DNA of 64,000 nucleotides from Leptotrichia shahii (GTDB lineage Bacteria; Fusobacteriota; Fusobacteriia; Fusobacteriales; Leptotrichiaceae): NCBI RefSeq assembly GCF_008327825.1, contig NZ_AP019827.1, positions 1,488,001 to 1,552,000 of the forward strand, read 5' to 3'. Shown piece by piece: positions 60,163 to 64,000 of this stretch (position 1 is its first letter; each line of letters starts with the position of its first letter). The notes under the pieces were generated by a model. It saw only the letters and a program-made list of their open reading frames with translations, ran no database searches and was not told where the DNA came from. The position numbers and the translations under genes were made by a program.

Positions 60163-62841
60163 TTATCCCTTTACAACAATATTAACCAGTTTATTAGGCA
60201 CAACAATTACCTTGACAACTTCTTTTCCATCAATAAATTTTTGAACTTTTTCTGAAGAAAATGCCAATTTTTCAGCGTCATCTTTTGAAATTCCAATTTG
60301 TGCAGGAATCATATCTCTTACTTTTCCATTTACTTGTAAAACCAAGTTAAAGTTGTTTTCCACAGTTAATTTTTCATCGAATGTTGGCCATTCTTCCTCA
60401 AAAGTAAGAGTTGTATTTCCTAAATCACTCCATAATTCATCTGCTACATGCGGTGCAAAAGGTGCAATTAATAAAATCGCTTTTTCAAGAACTTCGTGCC
60501 ATACTTTTTTACTTTCTGATGAAATATCATTTTTATCAATTACATTTTGCTTGTAAGTTGTCATATCGTTTAGAAGTTCCATTATTGCGGCGATTGCTGT
60601 GTTAAAGTGGAAATCGTCCTCAATACTGTCTGTAACTTTTTTTACAGTCTGATGTAATTTTTTCTGAATTTCCTTGTCTTTTTCACTTCTTGCATCTAAA
60701 TTAATTCCATAATTATTTTCCTTTGATGCATTTTTATCAGCAAAATCAGCTGTTGATGAAATTAGCAGATAAAGTCTGTTTATGAATCTGTAAGCCCCTG
60801 CAAGACCGTTCATATTCCATTCCAGCTCTTTTTCAGGCGGTGCAGCAAATAATGTAAACACTCTTGAAGAGTCGGCTCCGTATTCTTTCACGATTTCTTC
60901 AGGATCTACTCCGTTATTTTTAGATTTACTCATTTTTTCAACTTTTGTTACCAATTCTTCTCCAGTTTCCTTAGAAACAGGCTTCCCATCCTTCATCTCG
61001 ACTTCTCTTGGGAACAAGTATCTTCTTTCATTTTGAGAATAGTAAGAAGGCCCTAAAACCATTCCTTGTGTTAAAAGACGCTTAAATGGTTCATTTGTGT
61101 CAACATATCCTAAATCTCTTAGTGATTTGTGGAAGAATCTTGCATAAAGCAAGTGCATTACCGCATGCTCAATTCCACCGATATATTGATGAACTGGAGT
61201 CCAGTTATCTGCATCTTCCTTTTTAAACGGCTCTTTATCATTGTGAGAATCCAAATATCTCAAGTAATACCATGAAGAATCAACGAAAGTGTCCATTGTG
61301 TCAGTTTCTCTTCTACCTTTTTTTCCATTTGGTAAAATCACATTTTTAAATTCCTCAGAAGTTTCAAGCGGATTTCCCTTTCCGTTAAACTCAATATCTG
61401 TAGGCAGTTTTACAGGCAAGTTTGCTTCCTCTTCCAAATAAATATTTCCATCTTCATCATAAATCACAGGAATTGGCGTTCCCCAGTATCTTTGTCTGCT
61501 GATTAGCCAGTCATGCAGCCTATAATTTACAGTTGCCTTACCTTTTCCTAATTTTTCCAATTTTTCTACGATCTTGATTTTTCCATCTTCATTTGAAATT
61601 CCATCAAATTCTCCAGAATTAGTCATAATTCCATTTCCAGTAAAAATATTTTCAAATGTTTCCTCAAGAGCCAATTCATGCACATTCCCATCTTTATCCA
61701 CAGGATTTACCACAATTTTAATTGGCAAATCATATTTTTTAGCAAAAGCCAAGTCTCTCGCATCATGGGCAGGCACAGCCATAACCGCTCCAGTCCCATA
61801 ATCTATCAATACATAGTTTCCAATCCACAAAGGTACTTTTGCATTATTTATTGGATTTATAACATAAAGTCCTGTAAACACACCCTCTTTTTCCTTATCT
61901 TCAGCAGTACGGCTAATTTTATCCTCATTAATCATAGCCTCAACTTTTTCCCTAATTTCAGGATTTCGCTTCAAAATAACTTCTTCTACTAACGGATGTT
62001 CAGGTGCCAAAGTCAAGTAAGTCGCCCCAAATAACGTGTCCGCTCTCGTAGTAAACACAGTTATTACAACTTCACCTTTTTCATTTTTTACAATATTCTC
62101 ATTATTCCCTTTATAATCAAAGTCCAAAATAAAGTCTACTTCCGCTCCTGTCGATTTTCCAATCCAGTTTTTCTGCATAGCAAGCACTTGTTCAGGCCAA
62201 TGACCTCTAAGTTCTTCATGTCCTTGCAGTAATTCTTCTGCATATTCTGTAATTTTGAAATACCATTGTGAAAGTTCCTTTTGAATTACATCTGTTTTAC
62301 CGTGACGCCAGCATTTTCCACCTTCAACCTGCTCATTTGCAAGTACAGTATTACAGTCTGGACACCAGTTTACATAAGATTTTTTCTTGTAAACAAGCCC
62401 TTTTTTATACATCTCAATAAAAAATTTCTGATTCCATTTATAGTATTCTGGAGTATAAGTACTAAGTTCTCTATTCCAGTCATAAGAAAGCCCCATAAGC
62501 TTCATCTGTCTTCTCATATTGTCAATGTTCGCTTTAGTCCATTTTCCAGGATGTGCCCCATTATCAATAGCAGCATTTTCCGCAGGCAGCCCAAAACTGT
62601 CCCATCCAAACGGATGCAGCACATTAAACCCTTTCATCTTCTTGTATCTTGCAATCGCATCTCCAATCGCATAATTTCTCAAATGCCCAACATGCAATTT
62701 CCCTGACGGATATGCAAACATCTCAAGCACATAATAATTCTCTTTTCCATCAACTTTATTTTCCGATTTGAAAACATCCCCTTCAAACCACTTATCCTGC
62801 CATTTTTTCTCAATTTCCGACGGTTTGTATTCCTTTATCAT
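60163..62841 (-). CDS. leuS: Leucyl-tRNA synthetase
   Basis: 892 residues, somewhat longer than usual (~800-880). Class I motifs: 'AYPSGKLHVGHLRNYAIGD' (HIGH-type) and 'EKMSKSKNNGVDPE' (KMSKS). The CP1 editing domain includes 'VFTTRADTLFGATYLTLAPE' and 'GTGAVMAVPAHDARD'. The zinc segment is 'VNWCPDCNTVLANEQVEGGK'. The C-terminus 'LQVNGKVRDMI' and 'VVKVIVVPNKLVNIVVKG' binds the tRNA. It has its own promoter; no T-box signature was recognised in the short leader. Confidence 0.98.
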   Translation of the reverse strand: MIKEYKPSEIEKKWQDKWFEGDVFKSENKVDGKENYYVLEMFAYPSGKLHVGHLRNYAIGDAIARYKKMKGFNVLHPFGWDSFGLPAENAAIDNGAHPGKWTKANIDNMRRQMKLMGLSYDWNRELSTYTPEYYKWNQKFFIEMYKKGLVYKKKSYVNWCPDCNTVLANEQVEGGKCWRHGKTDVIQKELSQWYFKITEYAEELLQGHEELRGHWPEQVLAMQKNWIGKSTGAEVDFILDFDYKGNNENIVKNEKGEVVITVFTTRADTLFGATYLTLAPEHPLVEEVILKRNPEIREKVEAMINEDKISRTAEDKEKEGVFTGLYVINPINNAKVPLWIGNYVLIDYGTGAVMAVPAHDARDLAFAKKYDLPIKIVVNPVDKDGNVHELALEETFENIFTGNGIMTNSGEFDGISNEDGKIKIVEKLEKLGKGKATVNYRLHDWLISRQRYWGTPIPVIYDEDGNIYLEEEANLPVKLPTDIEFNGKGNPLETSEEFKNVILPNGKKGRRETDTMDTFVDSSWYYLRYLDSHNDKEPFKKEDADNWTPVHQYIGGIEHAVMHLLYARFFHKSLRDLGYVDTNEPFKRLLTQGMVLGPSYYSQNERRYLFPREVEMKDGKPVSKETGEELVTKVEKMSKSKNNGVDPEEIVKEYGADSSRVFTLFAAPPEKELEWNMNGLAGAYRFINRLYLLISSTADFADKNASKENNYGINLDARSEKDKEIQKKLHQTVKKVTDSIEDDFHFNTAIAAIMELLNDMTTYKQNVIDKNDISSESKKVWHEVLEKAILLIAPFAPHVADELWSDLGNTTLTFEEEWPTFDEKLTVENNFNLVLQVNGKVRDMIPAQIGISKDDAEKLAFSSEKVQKFIDGKEVVKVIVVPNKLVNIVVKG

Positions 62842-62916
62842 TGTTTTCCTCCATTTTTTCAGTTTTTATTTTTCTGATACTTTTTATTTCATATCTTAAT
62901 AATATATAATGTAATT

Positions 62917-62945
62917 ATTGTACTATATTTTAGTTTTTTTGACAA
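62917..62945 (-). promoter_or_regulatory. Promoter of leuS
   Basis: Minus strand: TTGTCA (62940-62945), 17 bp, TACAAT (62917-62922), ~75 bases before the ATG. Confidence 0.75.
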
Positions 62946-62971
62946 TTAATTTTATTTTATCTTCTATAGCT

Positions 62972-63049
62972 TTAAATATAATTTATTTCTTCTTTCCAAT
63001 TTGTTCCATACATCTTTTTCATAAATTCTTCTTTCTCTTTTTCACTCAA
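62972..63049 (-). CDS. 25-residue small ORF or remnant
   Basis: TTG start at 63049 after AAAGGAG, stop at 62972. The peptide is 'MSEKEKEEFMKKMYGTNWKE' plus five residues. It starts 20 bases after the preceding gene ends, with a good ribosome site, so it may be expressed. It could also be the C-terminal tail of a decayed gene. No function recognised. Confidence 0.4.
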   Translation of the reverse strand: MSEKEKEEFMKKMYGTNWKEEINYI

Positions 63050-63069
63050 AATTGCTCTCCTTTACCCTT

Positions 63070-63501
63070 CTAACTTTCAAAAAACTTAATTTCAGATAAC
63101 ATCACTCCTCTATTCTTAGCCTTACTACACATTTCCTTCAACTGAATTATTCCTTTCCGATTTCCCACAAAATTATAGTAATAATAGAAATAATCATTTT
63201 TAAAATTTATATATTTATTACTCGAAAATTTCTTTTTTAACAATTTTGTTTCCTTTTTCCTTTGACTTTTTAGTCTCTTATTATGTTCTGAAAAAAATAG
63301 AACTGGCATATTCACTATCTTTTCAGGAAATTTAAAATCTCTATTTTTTTCTCTATATTTTAAATATAACACCTCAAAAATAAAATTTAACATTTTTATA
63401 GAAGAAATATATTTTTTAAATATTTCTGTGTCATCAGGTTTTTGGGATTTTAATTCAATATGAAAAAGATAATAATTTTCAGTATTTTTCTCTTGTACCA
63501 A
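63070..63501 (-). CDS. Unrecognised protein, likely 3' part of a split nuclease-like gene
   Basis: Up to 143 residues from a TTG at 63501 that has no ribosome site. The start region in the same frame extends upstream as 'VDSIILVQEKNTENYYLFHIELKSQ' (read as 'VDSIILVQEKNTE' then 'NYYLFHIELKSQ'), an Asp ... Glu-x-Lys pattern as in PD-(D/E)xK nucleases. The upstream gene ends one frame away exactly there ('YFNGKYVSQLIR'). One missing base would join them into a ~230-residue protein. The rest is basic ('RLKSQRKKETKLLKKKFSS'), compatible with DNA or RNA binding. The family is not certain. Confidence 0.5.
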   Translation of the reverse strand: MVQEKNTENYYLFHIELKSQKPDDTEIFKKYISSIKMLNFIFEVLYLKYREKNRDFKFPEKIVNMPVLFFSEHNKRLKSQRKKETKLLKKKFSSNKYINFKNDYFYYYYNFVGNRKGIIQLKEMCSKAKNRGVMLSEIKFFES

Positions 63502-63503
63502 AA

Positions 63504-63752
63504 TTATCGAATCAACTGACTTACATATTTACCATTAAAATAAGGAAAAAGACTAACTTTTGAATTTTCTAAATTATTTACATCAAAGGTTATTTGAAGC
63601 ACATTATAATTATCTGTTTCAAAATATATTTTTACTTTTTCTAATTTTGTTTCTTTAAATTCTTTTATTTTTACATTATTGTATTCAGGCACAATAAAAA
63701 AATCTTTATGTAATGTATTTTTACAATAATCAAAAAAATCCTTATTCTCCAA
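63504..63752 (-). CDS. Unrecognised protein, likely 5' part of the split gene
   Basis: 82 residues if it starts at TTG 63752, which has GAGGGG at the right distance; ATG 63770 is an alternative. It begins 'MENKDFFDYCKNTLHKDFFI' and contains a beta-rich middle ('KVKIYFETDNYNVLQITFDV'). It overlaps the previous gene by 11 bases in another frame. Its C-terminus abuts the Asp...Glu-x-Lys segment of the next frame, as expected for a one-base deletion near 63515-63525. Confidence 0.5.
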   Translation of the reverse strand: MENKDFFDYCKNTLHKDFFIVPEYNNVKIKEFKETKLEKVKIYFETDNYNVLQITFDVNNLENSKVSLFPYFNGKYVSQLIR

Positions 63753-64000
63753 AATTATTCCCCTCGGCATAAAACAACAAAGTCTGATAAAGATTATCTG
63801 TTTCCTCAAGAACACTATTAAATGTTTCTATCTCAAATTCTCCATCATTTTCTTTAATTTTTTCAACAGTTTTATTGTGTAAATGAAATACATTTATATC
63901 ACTAGCTTTTAGTCCATATTCATTATTAATTTCGTATTTCCCCATTTCTTTCTCATTCATTCTATTCTTAACTTTTTCAAACAAAAGCATATTATCAATT
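63742..64000 (-). CDS. Unrecognised acidic protein, runs to the right edge
   Basis: At least 82 residues from an ATG at 63990, but the frame is open to the window edge, so the start is not certain. It is acidic and rich in Asn and Glu ('EMGKYEINNEYGLKASDINV', 'ENDGEFEIETFNSVLEETDN'), ending 'LLFYAEGNNFGE'. No domain recognised. Tightly overlapping with the next gene, so probably one operon. Confidence 0.5.
   Translation of the reverse strand, partial: IDNMLLFEKVKNRMNEKEMGKYEINNEYGLKASDINVFHLHNKTVEKIKENDGEFEIETFNSVLEETDNLYQTLLFYAEGNNFGE

Overview
The window comes from a very AT-rich, Gram-negative member of the Fusobacteriota, most likely a Leptotrichia or close relative. This is inferred from the content, not from a search. 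The main clues are two giant autotransporters with the fusobacterial-type autotransporter N-terminal domain, a KDO-activating enzyme (lipopolysaccharide) beside Firmicute-like gene orders (accB-accC-asp23-amaP-nusB), a subtype-B tannase, a SemiSWEET and low-GC-style ribosome binding sites.

Layout. 1-2162: periplasmic adaptor (runs off the left edge) and TolC-like protein of an efflux system, minus strand. 2538-6835: minus-strand genes for an S66 peptidase-like protein that lacks its catalytic-His segment, a YhcH/YjgK protein, a DUF2325 protein and a tRNA-dihydrouridine synthase; copies of a dispersed intergenic repeat sit in the three gaps between them. 7287-14281: envelope and housekeeping genes (LprI-like lipoprotein, Asp/Tyr-rich exported protein, thioredoxin-like protein, DUF3829-like protein, tRNA-Thr, SemiSWEET, frameshifted TraX, endonuclease III, D-Ala-D-Ala carboxypeptidase). 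14624-27867: a tandem pair of autotransporter genes with near-identical ends and different middles; the downstream copy is broken by two one-base deletions. 28528-34754: kdsB, alpha-amylase, proB, proA and a TPR protein. 34889-35144: a compact locus that looks like an undescribed type I toxin-antitoxin system. 35200-39912: a metal-binding HMA protein, a methyltransferase and the infA-rpmJ-rpsM-rpsK-rpsD-rpoA-rplQ operon. 40235-44999: tannase (start broken at a poly-A tract) translationally coupled to a histidine kinase, then a PerR-like regulator and ferritin. 45216-50161: nadR, then the accB-like/accC/asp23/amaP/nusB operon. 50588-52641: coaE, an LCP-family protein and a YsxC GTPase. 52887-62841: comM, dps, metE, a LysR regulator, an SDR oxidoreductase, a nonsense-interrupted small gene and leuS. 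62972-64000: small unrecognised genes, one pair looking like a split nuclease-like gene.

Connections. The PerR-like regulator has a 7-1-7 inverted repeat at its own promoter, and a better match lies just upstream of the dps promoter, which suggests a peroxide/iron-storage regulon (perR, ferritin, dps). Envelope biogenesis is represented by kdsB, the autotransporters, the carboxypeptidase, the LCP protein and the efflux genes.

Most notable: (1) the type I toxin-antitoxin candidate, with a 26-codon hydrophobic ORF, convergent promoters, a shared bidirectional terminator, and a 16-nt repeat that lets the antisense RNA pair with the toxin start codon at every position; (2) a BCCP-like protein lacking the biotin-accepting lysine; (3) dispersed palindromic intergenic repeats; (4) the autotransporter pair with its triple direct repeat. 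Several frame breaks fall in homopolymers, so each could be phase variation, true decay or sequencing error.
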